Shown here in pieces: positions 6,641 to 13,113 of a stretch of 13,113 nucleotides of DNA; the first letter of the stretch is position 1; the number at the start of each line of letters is the position of its first letter. Position numbers and translations under genes: made by a program. The notes beneath the pieces are model-generated. The model was given only the letters and a program-made list of their open reading frames with translations, was not told where the DNA came from and did no database searches. The DNA is taken from the NCBI GenBank assembly GCA_964654695.1, contig CAZZKJ010000057.1:1-13113 (forward strand), in the 5' to 3' direction. Origin of the DNA: CAZZKJ01 sp964654695. GTDB taxonomy: Bacteria; Krumholzibacteriota; Krumholzibacteriia; WVZY01.

Positions 6641-8899
6641 ATGAAAATGCCCGGCCAGATTGCGGCCAAATCGAAAACCGGCGCGATGAACGAAAAAATT
6701 TCTTCTCGAATAATTGATCTTGCAGGTGAGGAGCATTCGGTCCGAATAACTCCCTCCAGAGTGCTCGGCAAGGGCAGAGCGGCCAAGGCCGTTCTTGTCG
6801 ATGTAGAGGAACCGGGCGGCAAAAAGTATCAATGTGTCGAAAAACTTTTCAAACCCGGATGGCTTACGCGGTTTATATACTGGTGCTTCTTTCAGTCCCC
6901 TTTCCCTTATTCATTATCCTTTGATGCAATATCAGCTTGTCTCCACAGGAGAAAGACGGCCGAAAAATTTCTGGAGGCCCGCGGAGTGGATATCGGAATG
7001 GCTCCCGCTTATTACATTCGCTGGGATGAAAAAGAACGCGCTTTCGCTCTTGGAACCGAGTTCATTAAAGGAGTAGGCCTGCAGGTAAGTCCCGCCGATT
7101 CGAGGATTTTCAGAAGATTCGTACATAATTATGCGGTGCGCCCGGTCAAGAGACTTAGCGGTCGGAAATGCCCAAAGGAAACGGGGGAACGCAGTGAAGC
7201 CTCCCGCCTCGTATCCCGTATGAAACAGGCGGAGAGATTATTTCGTGAAAGCGGGCTTATCGGCACCGGTTGGCAGGTATCTCCCGGGGCTCTGGTGGCT
7301 ACGGCTAATTTTATCAAGAATGACTCCCGGTACGTGCTGATTGATATTGAATCCGGGATTCCTTCTCTGCTTGTTCCTTATTATTTGTTCAAGTCCCTGG
7401 CCGCGGGGCGGTTTCCGTATTTCGACGATATAGATGAGAAGAGATTAAAAAAATACATCGATCAAAACAGCACCGAGCTTGCCAACAAACTCGGACCGAA
7501 CGGCGCTGGTGAATGTGCGGCATCGGCTGAACTGCTGGTCGAATATACCAAAAAGTGGAAAGCGGGTGAAATAGCGCTGTTCAGGCATCACTTCTCATTG
7601 TTTTTTCCCAGCGTCCGAGCCCGCATAAAAAAAGCCAGGGCTGATGAATGGCTGCGGGAAGGTATCCTGGATAAAGAGGGGAGCGCGAGATTCGCGGAGA
7701 CTAAGCGTTTTTTTAGCAGCATGCAGTTTTTATCCGGTATTTTCCCCGGCAGGCCCGGGAGGGTTCTTCGCAAACTGGCCGGTAATTACGGTTTTCGACG
7801 CGAGTTTAGGAAGTTTTTCAAGGATTCAGAGTTCAGGCAGTGCTCGATAAAGAGCTACATCGCCGAACATGCCCGATCATGGAAAGAAGCCCAGCGAATA
7901 CCCCGGGATAAACGTTTTGCTTCGCTGTGGGGAAAGTTCACACTGCATTTACTGCTGGGCAAATTGGCTCCAGGGGGACTTCACAGGTTTATTTCTGACG
8001 GCCGGCAGAGAAAAAAGATAGGAGCCTCAGCGCTTCTGTTTATAATTTCGGAAAAATTTCAGACTGAATATGCAAAGTACGTGATTTTCAGGCGTATGCG
8101 TGAATGGGTAGACGACCGGCGCCTGCCGGTAGAGGAAGCGCGTCTTATGCGGACGCGGGTGGAAGACGGATCGATGCAGGAGTACGTTCGCGTGTTCGGC
8201 ATTCATTTCGCACTGAAATTCCTGGAGCCGGTAACCTCCGCTATAAAGATTGTTGGAATAGGCTGGTTCCTTAGAATATTCGTATCGATTTATCCGGAGC
8301 TAAATCCGCACGGCGAACTTACTATCGGTCTTTTCAAAGCGTTCATTGGCACCTTTCTGCACAATCCGATCCCCGTGTTGATGATGATCAATACATCGGT
8401 GTGGAGAACGCTTATAACCTTATGGCGGATGCTGAGCATAAAGAGGCGTCACATTTCATATAAAGTTGCGTTGATGATCGGAGTGATTCCTGCCTTCGGC
8501 TCGCTGGCCTATCCCCTGCAGATGTACTGGAGCTGCCGGGAACTGTCCATATTTCTAATAAGGGATATTCTTGCAGTCTTTTCACAAAACGTGCCCGTGT
8601 ACGGAGGCAAGCATACGTTGGTGGAAGCCGGATTCGTATGGATGGCAAACATGCCGGCTGAAATTATGGAAATGATGAAAGGAGCATTCGACCGCGTAAA
8701 GACGCGGATGCGAATGCCTGCTCCTGCAGCACAGAACACGGGTTCGGACGCCGAGGCTTTGGAAGCAAAAACCGCAAGCGAACCTCCCGGGAATGATACT
8801 GCAAAAAAAACCGGGAACCGGCTCGATAAACTGGTTGATGAAATGGTTGATAAGATTTGGGAAAAATACAGCCGTGAATTCGCCGGGACTGATTTTTGA
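6641..8899 (+). CDS. Unrecognised protein: degenerate kinase-like N-terminal half, membrane-associated C-terminal half
   Basis: I do not recognise this 752-residue protein as a named family. Residues about 40-245 resemble a protein-kinase or phosphotransferase fold: a glycine-loop-like GKGRAAKAV (43-51), K68 in VEKLF at the place of the ATP-contacting lysine, a hinge-like TEFIKG (139-144), and YVLIDIESG (231-239) at the place of the Mg-binding DFG strand with D235. The catalytic loop before it (GWQVSPGALVATANF, 210-224) lacks the usual His-x-Asp, so it may be inactive or divergent. Residues 250-530 are basic and probably mostly helical. Residues about 533-650 hold three or four hydrophobic stretches (about 535-552, 574-597, 608-627, 634-648). 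A low-complexity Ala/Pro/Thr linker (693-725) and a charged helix (726-746) end the protein. No strong ribosome binding site separates ATG 6641 from ATG 6647 or 6686. The methyltransferase follows closely. The reading frame itself is convincing; the function is not known. Confidence 0.7.
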   Translation: MKMPGQIAAKSKTGAMNEKISSRIIDLAGEEHSVRITPSRVLGKGRAAKAVLVDVEEPGGKKYQCVEKLFKPGWLTRFIYWCFFQSPFPYSLSFDAISACLHRRKTAEKFLEARGVDIGMAPAYYIRWDEKERAFALGTEFIKGVGLQVSPADSRIFRRFVHNYAVRPVKRLSGRKCPKETGERSEASRLVSRMKQAERLFRESGLIGTGWQVSPGALVATANFIKNDSRYVLIDIESGIPSLLVPYYLFKSLAAGRFPYFDDIDEKRLKKYIDQNSTELANKLGPNGAGECAASAELLVEYTKKWKAGEIALFRHHFSLFFPSVRARIKKARADEWLREGILDKEGSARFAETKRFFSSMQFLSGIFPGRPGRVLRKLAGNYGFRREFRKFFKDSEFRQCSIKSYIAEHARSWKEAQRIPRDKRFASLWGKFTLHLLLGKLAPGGLHRFISDGRQRKKIGASALLFIISEKFQTEYAKYVIFRRMREWVDDRRLPVEEARLMRTRVEDGSMQEYVRVFGIHFALKFLEPVTSAIKIVGIGWFLRIFVSIYPELNPHGELTIGLFKAFIGTFLHNPIPVLMMINTSVWRTLITLWRMLSIKRRHISYKVALMIGVIPAFGSLAYPLQMYWSCRELSIFLIRDILAVFSQNVPVYGGKHTLVEAGFVWMANMPAEIMEMMKGAFDRVKTRMRMPAPAAQNTGSDAEALEAKTASEPPGNDTAKKTGNRLDKLVDEMVDKIWEKYSREFAGTDF

Positions 8900-8946
8900 A
8901 AACCAACAGTTCTTTAGCTCTATTCCGTGAAATCGGGTTATTAATA

Positions 8947-9687
8947 ATGAGTTTTTATTCGGACATCTCCCCTTATTACGAACATCTGTTTCCTCTCAAA
9001 CCAGCAAAAACGGAATTCCTCGCCGACTTGCTCACAGTTCGAGGTGCGAGGAGTGTCCTTGATTTGGCATGCGGTCGCGGAAACCTTGCGGCGGCGCTCG
9101 CTGAAAAAGGATTCGAAGCCGCCGGCCTGGATAATAATGAGGAACTGCTCTCCAGGGGTATCACCGCGCATGCCGGAATTCCCGGGCTGAGCCTTACTGC
9201 CGGGGATATGCAGGCTATGCCTTTTACTAGCGGCTGCCGTTTCGATGCTGTTTTTTGCCTTGGTAATTCTCTGCCGCATCTCGGCGGCATCAAGCCTATT
9301 AATGATGTCATAAAAAGCTGTTTCGGTCTCCTGGCCGTTGACGGGGTGTTGCTGCTGCAGATAATGGATATCGGGTTTCTCCGTTCCCGGGGGAGTGTCC
9401 TGCTGCCCAGGCTTTATGCCGGGTCTTCCCGCGGCGGGCAGATCATACTGCACAGATCATACAAGGCCGGCCGCGGCAACGATATTATTTTCAACCCGGT
9501 TCTGGAGCTCGAAGGACAAATAAAAAAATATACGATTTCCATGTACGGTCTGGATTATGAGGATCTGTGGCGGGCAATGAATGAACTCGGTTTTGAGCAC
9601 GAAGCCACATTCGGGGATTTTTCCGGGCAGCCGTGGAACGGATCGACGGCATCGTATATTACTGTTGCAAAAAAAACCATTGATTAA
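8947..9687 (+). CDS. Class I SAM-dependent methyltransferase
   Basis: Soluble methyltransferase of about 246 residues with a Rossmann-like fold that would transfer a methyl group from S-adenosylmethionine. The first motif VLDLACGRG, followed by a second acidic strand ending AGLDNN, binds the cofactor. A GDMQAMPF segment and the FDAVFCLGNSLPHL strand correspond to the next two motifs. The substrate cannot be told. The ATG at 8947 is preferred because SFYSDISPYYEHLF is the usual start of such proteins. A TTG at 8896 overlapping the upstream stop codon would add 17 residues that look like no part of the fold. Neither start has a strong ribosome binding site. The gene begins 47 bases after the kinase-like gene and is probably last in that group. 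Confidence 0.85.
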   Translation: MSFYSDISPYYEHLFPLKPAKTEFLADLLTVRGARSVLDLACGRGNLAAALAEKGFEAAGLDNNEELLSRGITAHAGIPGLSLTAGDMQAMPFTSGCRFDAVFCLGNSLPHLGGIKPINDVIKSCFGLLAVDGVLLLQIMDIGFLRSRGSVLLPRLYAGSSRGGQIILHRSYKAGRGNDIIFNPVLELEGQIKKYTISMYGLDYEDLWRAMNELGFEHEATFGDFSGQPWNGSTASYITVAKKTID

Positions 9688-9701
9688 TAATTTGAGAGAA
9701 T

Positions 9702-9722
9702 AAAAGCCGCTTCCGGTTTTTT
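9702..9722 (+). terminator. Candidate Rho-independent terminator after the methyltransferase
   Basis: AAAAGCCG (9702-9709), loop CTTC and CGGTTTTT (9714-9721) form an eight-pair hairpin with one G-T pair, and the T run continues to 9722. The GC core is only three pairs, so the terminator may be weak. A wider inverted repeat, CCGGTT (9713-9718) with AACCGG (9733-9738), overlaps it. It separates the methyltransferase from the gene at 9771. Confidence 0.45.
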
Positions 9723-9770
9723 GTCAAAAAATAACCGGCAATTAACTGTTAATGGAGGAAATGAAGAATA

Positions 9771-10763
9771 ATGGATAAATACACAAAAGCCTTTATCGTG
9801 GCTTCTCTTCTGTATCTGCTTGTGGGCAGTCTGCTGGGCCTGGTTATCGGGATTAATGATTCGTTTGCGTCTTTCTATTTTACGCATGTTCATTTCAACC
9901 TCCTGGGATTCATGGCCATGATGATTTACGGTGTCGGTTATTTTATTCTCCCTCGCTTCAATGCCAGGACTTTGAAATGGCCCGGTTTGGTGCCGTGGCA
10001 TTTTTATACTGCGAACCTCGGTTTATTGGGAATGTGTCTTTTTCGCCAAATGAGATATACATCGGATTCTTCGGTTATTACACATCTTTTCGCTCTTTTT
10101 GCGGCAATTGAAGTCGTTTCAATTTTCTTTTTCGTGCTTAACATGGCGTCTACGCTTGCATCCGCGGCGGTAGTGGGGTCTTTGGGCCAGGCAGGGGCAA
10201 ATCCTCGAAATGATGCCGGGTCATCCCTGCCTGCTGCAGGCGCCCGGTCCGGTTCCGCTACGCCCGCGGCCGGCCCGCGTTTCGGGTTTTCGTCTGAAAC
10301 GAGAGTTGGAGAAATATTAGAACGTATGCCCGAATCCCGAATGGTTTTGGCAAATATGGGTATTAGGGCGCTTGCGAATGAAATGCACGCCGAACAAGTT
10401 AAAAAAATGCCGGTCACGTTGGGACACGCATGCATGAAACACGGCGTCGATATAAAAGAGGCGCTTACAAGACTGGACAGCCTGTTCTCGGGAGGAGACG
10501 GCACTCCTTCAGCGGACGCCGCCGGCGCCGGCCGGAAAGCCGGCGCGGCTTTTTCCGGAAATATGATATCGGGCGACATGGCAATCGGCACAGCGATTGC
10601 CGAATACCCGGCCACTAAGGAAGTTTTTCTTCGATATTTTGGAAGCGGATGTTTTGATTGCCCCGGGCAGACGATCGAGAGTATTCAGCAGGGCGCAATG
10701 ATGCATAATGTCGATGAAGAAGAACTGGTGAGAGCCCTTAATGAAGCGGTGTCGGGAGGATAA
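9771..10763 (+). CDS. Membrane protein: haem-copper-oxidase-like four-helix domain fused to two DUF1858 domains
   Basis: The N-terminal half (residues 1-130) has four membrane segments: about 7-28, 38-60, 73-91 and 102-127. It carries H39 and H41 at the start of helix 2 (THVHFNLLGF), H77 and H105, a pattern reminiscent of part of a cbb3-type oxidase subunit I and possibly haem-binding, but far shorter than a catalytic subunit. A Gly/Ala/Pro/Ser-rich linker (130-172) follows. Residues about 174-240 match a cysteine-poor DUF1858 domain (VGEILERMPES then KHGVDIKEAL). After a second flexible linker, residues about 264-328 are a canonical DUF1858 domain, the hybrid-cluster-protein-associated redox-disulfide type, with C294 and C297 in GCFDCPGQ. 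The likely role is thiol-disulfide or electron exchange at the membrane; this is inference. GGAGG at 9754-9758 lies 12 bases before the ATG. The stop codon is 8 bases from the convergent gene. Confidence 0.75.
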   Translation: MDKYTKAFIVASLLYLLVGSLLGLVIGINDSFASFYFTHVHFNLLGFMAMMIYGVGYFILPRFNARTLKWPGLVPWHFYTANLGLLGMCLFRQMRYTSDSSVITHLFALFAAIEVVSIFFFVLNMASTLASAAVVGSLGQAGANPRNDAGSSLPAAGARSGSATPAAGPRFGFSSETRVGEILERMPESRMVLANMGIRALANEMHAEQVKKMPVTLGHACMKHGVDIKEALTRLDSLFSGGDGTPSADAAGAGRKAGAAFSGNMISGDMAIGTAIAEYPATKEVFLRYFGSGCFDCPGQTIESIQQGAMMHNVDEEELVRALNEAVSGG

Positions 10764-10771
10764 AACCGGGG

Positions 10772-11089
10772 TTAAGATATTCTCAAGGCTTTCCTCAGTT
10801 TGCGTTTGCATGTCCTGATTTTTTTCCTGTACAGGATTGCGTTTTCAAAATCCTGCCTTGATATTGCTTCCTGTTTGCCGAGTTTAAGCTCCTTTATTTT
10901 CTTTTTCAATTCTTCCTTGCCCTCGGGAGGGCGGGTAGTCATTTTGGCGGGTTCTATGCCAAGCCGGCTGCATAATTCCTTGATGAGTTGGTCTTTTTTC
11001 ATGGATGAAACGCCTTTGAGATCCGCGAATTCCCCGGCCTTTTCTCTCAGTTTGATCACGGTCATTTTTTGAAGTTCTGAAATATTCAC
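10772..11089 (-). CDS. Small Rho-N / UVR-motif protein, probably nucleic-acid-binding
   Basis: A basic 105-residue protein. Residues 1-45 resemble the Rho N-terminal (SAP-like) domain: an ISELQKMTVIKLREKA helix, then a second helix beginning MKKDQLIKEL. Residues about 58-100 resemble a UVR motif, the antiparallel helix pair of UvrB and UvrC: KEELKKKIKEL, then DFENAILYRKKI. Both modules bind nucleic acid or partner proteins, so a role in transcription, RNA handling or DNA repair is likely but not specified. There is no membrane segment and no cysteine pair. The start is a GTG, supported by a very strong ribosome binding site on the - strand. It points away from the glycosyltransferase gene and converges on the DUF1858 membrane gene with 8 bases between stop codons. 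Confidence 0.75.
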   Translation of the reverse strand: MNISELQKMTVIKLREKAGEFADLKGVSSMKKDQLIKELCSRLGIEPAKMTTRPPEGKEELKKKIKELKLGKQEAISRQDFENAILYRKKIRTCKRKLRKALRIS

Positions 11090-11353
11090 AATGTACCTCC
11101 TTGATAAAAGCTCCGAATCTATGTACAGGCAGGTGCTCAGATGCGCTTCGACTTTTAAGTATATTATAATGTCAATTTAATAATAAACGATACCTCCGGC
11201 CGGCGCAAGCTTTAGGGCCTTTTCAAAAGGAACTTCAGCAGCGATAAAAGCGGCTGGCTTATAAGCCAAGTGTTTGTTAAACTAACCCCTTTGGGCGAAT
11301 GCGCTTCATGCCAGGTGGGAGAAAATCGACCAATACATATAGTCCTGATAAAT
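11090..11353. promoter_or_regulatory. Divergent control region with -10 boxes on both strands and palindromes
   Basis: This gap separates the Rho-N/UVR gene (-) from the glycosyltransferase gene (+). An AT-rich patch around 11155-11190 contains TATAAT on the + strand (11165-11170) and, overlapping it, TATAAT on the - strand (11168 down to 11163). A TTGACA on the - strand (11175 down to 11170) is too close to pair with either. No good -35 box is found for either -10 box. Further right are CCTTTT-C-AAAAGG (11218-11230) and a perfect 14-base palindrome TGGCTTATAAGCCA (11255-11268), which could be operator or RNA structure. No recognised riboswitch is seen. The glycosyltransferase frame is open through part of this region from 11270. 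Confidence 0.35.
11096..11102 (-). promoter_or_regulatory. Strong ribosome binding site for the Rho-N/UVR gene
   Basis: Read on the - strand the sequence is AAGGAGG, six bases before the GTG codon at 11087-11089. It is the best Shine-Dalgarno match in the window and decides the GTG start. Confidence 0.8.
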
Positions 11354-13021
11354 ATGCCTAATAATCCAGGATCCGCAAAATTTAACTCCGCCGAAACAAC
11401 CGCACCGAGACCGGGGCTTAAAGCCGCGTTCGGGTCGGTAGATACTTACGTCATAGCTGCGCTATTTCTGCTTCTTCTCGTGCATGCTCAGAGGGGGTGG
11501 ATGACTACCAAGGATGATGCTTTTATTACTTTTCGATATGCGGAACACCTGGCACATGGGCAGGGACTGGTGTGGAACCCGGGAGACGGCCCGGTGGAAG
11601 GATATACGAATTTTCTTTTCATGATTATCATGGCGGTATTCGCGCTGTTCAAGGCTGATCTCGTTTTTGCTTCCAAACTGGTAAACCTGGTTTCCGCTGC
11701 CGCCGTTTTCTTTATGTTGATAGAAATATTCAACAGGGTGTATAGGGATCGATTCCTTGTATATTTCGGTCTATTTCTGTTTGCTTTTCCGTATTTCATA
11801 TCTGCGCATATAGCCGGCGGACTCGAGACGATGTTTTACGCCATGCTGGTAACATTGTGCGGTTTGATGCTTCTGCGGCAGATGGAACTCTACTCGGGGA
11901 AACGGCAGACGTTGATGTGCCTGGCGATGCTTTCTCTAGGGCTGACGCGCCCCGAAGGCGTCCTGGTTGCCGGTTTGCTGGTGATCCTCGAACTGATGCT
12001 TGTCAAGGAATCAAGAAGCATCGATTACATGCGCCGTCTGGCATTGTGGTTGGTTCTTCCCGGCGCCGCGTACATGATTGCAAGAGTGCTTTATTTTCAT
12101 TATTGGCTTCCCAATCCCTTTTATATAAAAAAATCGGACAAGCTGTTCTCGCTGGTGGGACTTATTGAACTGCAGGAGTTCATTCTAAAAAGCAAGATAT
12201 TCGTAGGCATAATTTTCGTTCCCTTTGTTGCTGAAAAATCCAGGAAAGCGCTGCTTGTTCTGACAGCGATTTTCTTGCCGTCTCTGGCCGTTTACATGTT
12301 TTTCCGGCCGATGATGAATTATGCGTTCAGATATTACATGCCCTATTATCCGCTTATGCTGCCGGTTCTGGGCGCTCCGTTGTTCTTTGTCAAAAAGGGC
12401 CTCGATCATATATTGGGCAGGCGCAAAAAACTTGCGGCTGTCCGGTACAGCTATACTGTAACTCTTGTGCTTATAGCCGTTGTTCTGCTTTGCCCCTACA
12501 TTACGAGTAATTATTTCAATTTTAAATACTGGCGGCAGCAGGGAAAAAAATTGAATGATTGTCATATATATATAGGCAAAATTTTCGGCAGATTCCCCGA
12601 ATTTAGAAATCGGTACATTGCTATCGGTGATGCGGGGGCGATCTCGTATTATTCGAAGTGGAAAGTGATAGACCTGGGAGGATTGAATGACGTTCATCTT
12701 GCGCACTACGGCCGGGCCACGGCCAGCGAGATGGATGTTTTCGCAACCAAGATGGATTTCGATTATGTTTTTTCGAAGGATCCGGCGGTGTTGATGCTTG
12801 CTTCGAGCAACCCTATCACGGTTGACCATCACGCGGCGCGGGCGCTGGCGGAAAATCCAAGAATCAAGAATTATGAGCGGGCTTTTGCAATCGAATACTC
12901 GCCTCTAATATTCGAGATCCTCTATTTCAAAAAGAATGATCGGGCCCTCCAAAAGCTCAGAACAGCTTTCGAAGAAGCGTCAATTATGCGCGGAACCAGA
13001 AGGATAAGAGACCCCGACTAG
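11354..13021 (+). CDS. GT-C family integral-membrane glycosyltransferase (AftB-like motifs)
   Basis: Multi-pass membrane glycosyltransferase expected to use a polyprenyl-phosphate sugar donor and act on the outer face of the cytoplasmic membrane. Numbering from ATG 11354 (555 residues), the first helix is about 30-43, followed by the GT-C acidic pair D54-D55 in the TKDDAFITFRYA segment and then GQGLVWNPG and VEGYTNFLF, both typical of the AftB-like group. About nine to ten further hydrophobic segments run to about residue 383. The C-terminal extracytoplasmic part has IGDAGAISYYS (424-434) and VIDLGGLND (438-446), also common in this group. The sugar and acceptor are unknown: a cell-envelope polysaccharide, lipid or protein is possible. 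A GTG at 11270 would add 28 residues that look non-coding. The ATG at 11354 is preferred, though neither start has a clear ribosome binding site. No neighbouring envelope genes help to define its target. Confidence 0.8.
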   Translation: MPNNPGSAKFNSAETTAPRPGLKAAFGSVDTYVIAALFLLLLVHAQRGWMTTKDDAFITFRYAEHLAHGQGLVWNPGDGPVEGYTNFLFMIIMAVFALFKADLVFASKLVNLVSAAAVFFMLIEIFNRVYRDRFLVYFGLFLFAFPYFISAHIAGGLETMFYAMLVTLCGLMLLRQMELYSGKRQTLMCLAMLSLGLTRPEGVLVAGLLVILELMLVKESRSIDYMRRLALWLVLPGAAYMIARVLYFHYWLPNPFYIKKSDKLFSLVGLIELQEFILKSKIFVGIIFVPFVAEKSRKALLVLTAIFLPSLAVYMFFRPMMNYAFRYYMPYYPLMLPVLGAPLFFVKKGLDHILGRRKKLAAVRYSYTVTLVLIAVVLLCPYITSNYFNFKYWRQQGKKLNDCHIYIGKIFGRFPEFRNRYIAIGDAGAISYYSKWKVIDLGGLNDVHLAHYGRATASEMDVFATKMDFDYVFSKDPAVLMLASSNPITVDHHAARALAENPRIKNYERAFAIEYSPLIFEILYFKKNDRALQKLRTAFEEASIMRGTRRIRDPD

Positions 13022-13043
13022 TACCCCGCATTGCGATCGTTGC

Positions 13044-13099
13044 CCGCGCGGGTTCCAGCGATGCCACCCGCGCTTATCTGGGCTGAGTGCCGCGCGGGT
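13044..13099. repeat. GC-rich repeat with alternative hairpins at the window end
   Basis: CCGCGCGGGT occurs at 13044-13053 and again at 13090-13099, a spacing of 46 bases. Between them ACCCGCGC (13066-13073) is the reverse complement of the last eight bases of that word. It can pair with either copy, giving two mutually exclusive hairpins with loops of 12 and 18 bases. The surrounding 92 bases (13022-13113) are clearly richer in GC than the genes to the left. No T tract follows. No gene is called here. Confidence 0.5.
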
Positions 13100-13113
13100 C
13101 CTGTCGCTGATCA

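Noticed and set aside
8896..8946. TTG start for the methyltransferase overlapping the previous stop codon
   Set aside because: It adds 17 residues unlike the family start; ATG 8947 gives the usual N-terminus. A TTG start cannot be wholly excluded.
9721..9753. TTGTCA as a -35 box for the DUF1858 membrane gene
   Set aside because: No acceptable -10 box lies at 16-18 bases; GTTAAT is 21 bases away. The word also overlaps the candidate terminator.
9761..9778. Five-codon leader ORF overlapping the start of the DUF1858 membrane gene
   Set aside because: Its ATG is only two bases from the GGAGG, too close for initiation, and such short frames arise by chance.
11195..11260. Resemblance of GCGCAAGC-x4-GGGCC to the 3' half of a c-di-GMP-I riboswitch
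   Set aside because: The 5' half (GGCAAACC and the GAAA-capped hairpin) is absent and the following bases do not form the second conserved helix.
11270..11353. GTG start adding 28 residues to the glycosyltransferase
   Set aside because: The added stretch is not membrane-like, has no ribosome binding site and overlaps the likely leader region.
13042..13113. Open + strand frame with ATG at 13061 as the start of a next gene
   Set aside because: Only 17 codons are visible, there is no ribosome binding site, and the repeats explain the lack of stops.

Overview
The window looks like a piece of an anaerobic bacterial chromosome or metagenomic contig with moderate GC. The organism cannot be named from sequence alone. 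Two complete or near-complete 2-oxoacid:ferredoxin oxidoreductases, a DsrE-like sulfur-relay protein and a DUF1858 redox-disulfide protein point to ferredoxin-linked, probably sulfur-associated anaerobic metabolism. Desulfobacterota or a neighbouring uncultured phylum would fit, but this is inference.

Left part (1-6096): two different oxidoreductases stand in tandem on the + strand. The first is pyruvate-type and is split into a gamma-delta fusion (cut by or starting at the window edge) and an alpha-beta fusion, 4 bases apart. The second is 2-oxoglutarate-type: a gamma-alpha fusion (KorA) and a separate beta subunit (KorB), 14 bases apart. Between the two pairs lies a 175-base gap with a TATAAT box, a strong GC hairpin and a second hairpin followed by eight T's directly upstream of the korA ribosome binding site. 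This looks like a terminator and possibly an attenuating leader. Both enzymes oxidatively decarboxylate a 2-oxoacid to its acyl-CoA (or run in reverse to fix CO2) while exchanging electrons with ferredoxin.

Middle (6118-9687): a DsrE/DsrF-like protein, a 752-residue protein with a degenerate kinase-like N-terminal half and a membrane-associated C-terminal half that I do not recognise, and a class I SAM methyltransferase. They run in the same direction with short gaps and are probably co-transcribed, ending at a candidate terminator near 9702-9722.

Right part (9771-13113): a protein fusing a four-helix, histidine-containing membrane domain resembling part of a haem-copper oxidase subunit I to two DUF1858 domains. 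Convergent to it, 8 bases away, is a small Rho-N/UVR-type nucleic-acid-binding protein on the - strand. A divergent AT-rich control region of about 260 bases follows, then a GT-C-type membrane glycosyltransferase related in its motifs to AftB. The last 92 bases are GC-rich and contain three copies of an 8-base word in alternating orientation that can form mutually exclusive hairpins.

No tRNA, rRNA, CRISPR array, insertion sequence or phage gene was seen. The least ordinary items are the DUF1858 membrane fusion, the kinase-like membrane protein, the gamma domain without its usual glycine motif, and the korA leader.
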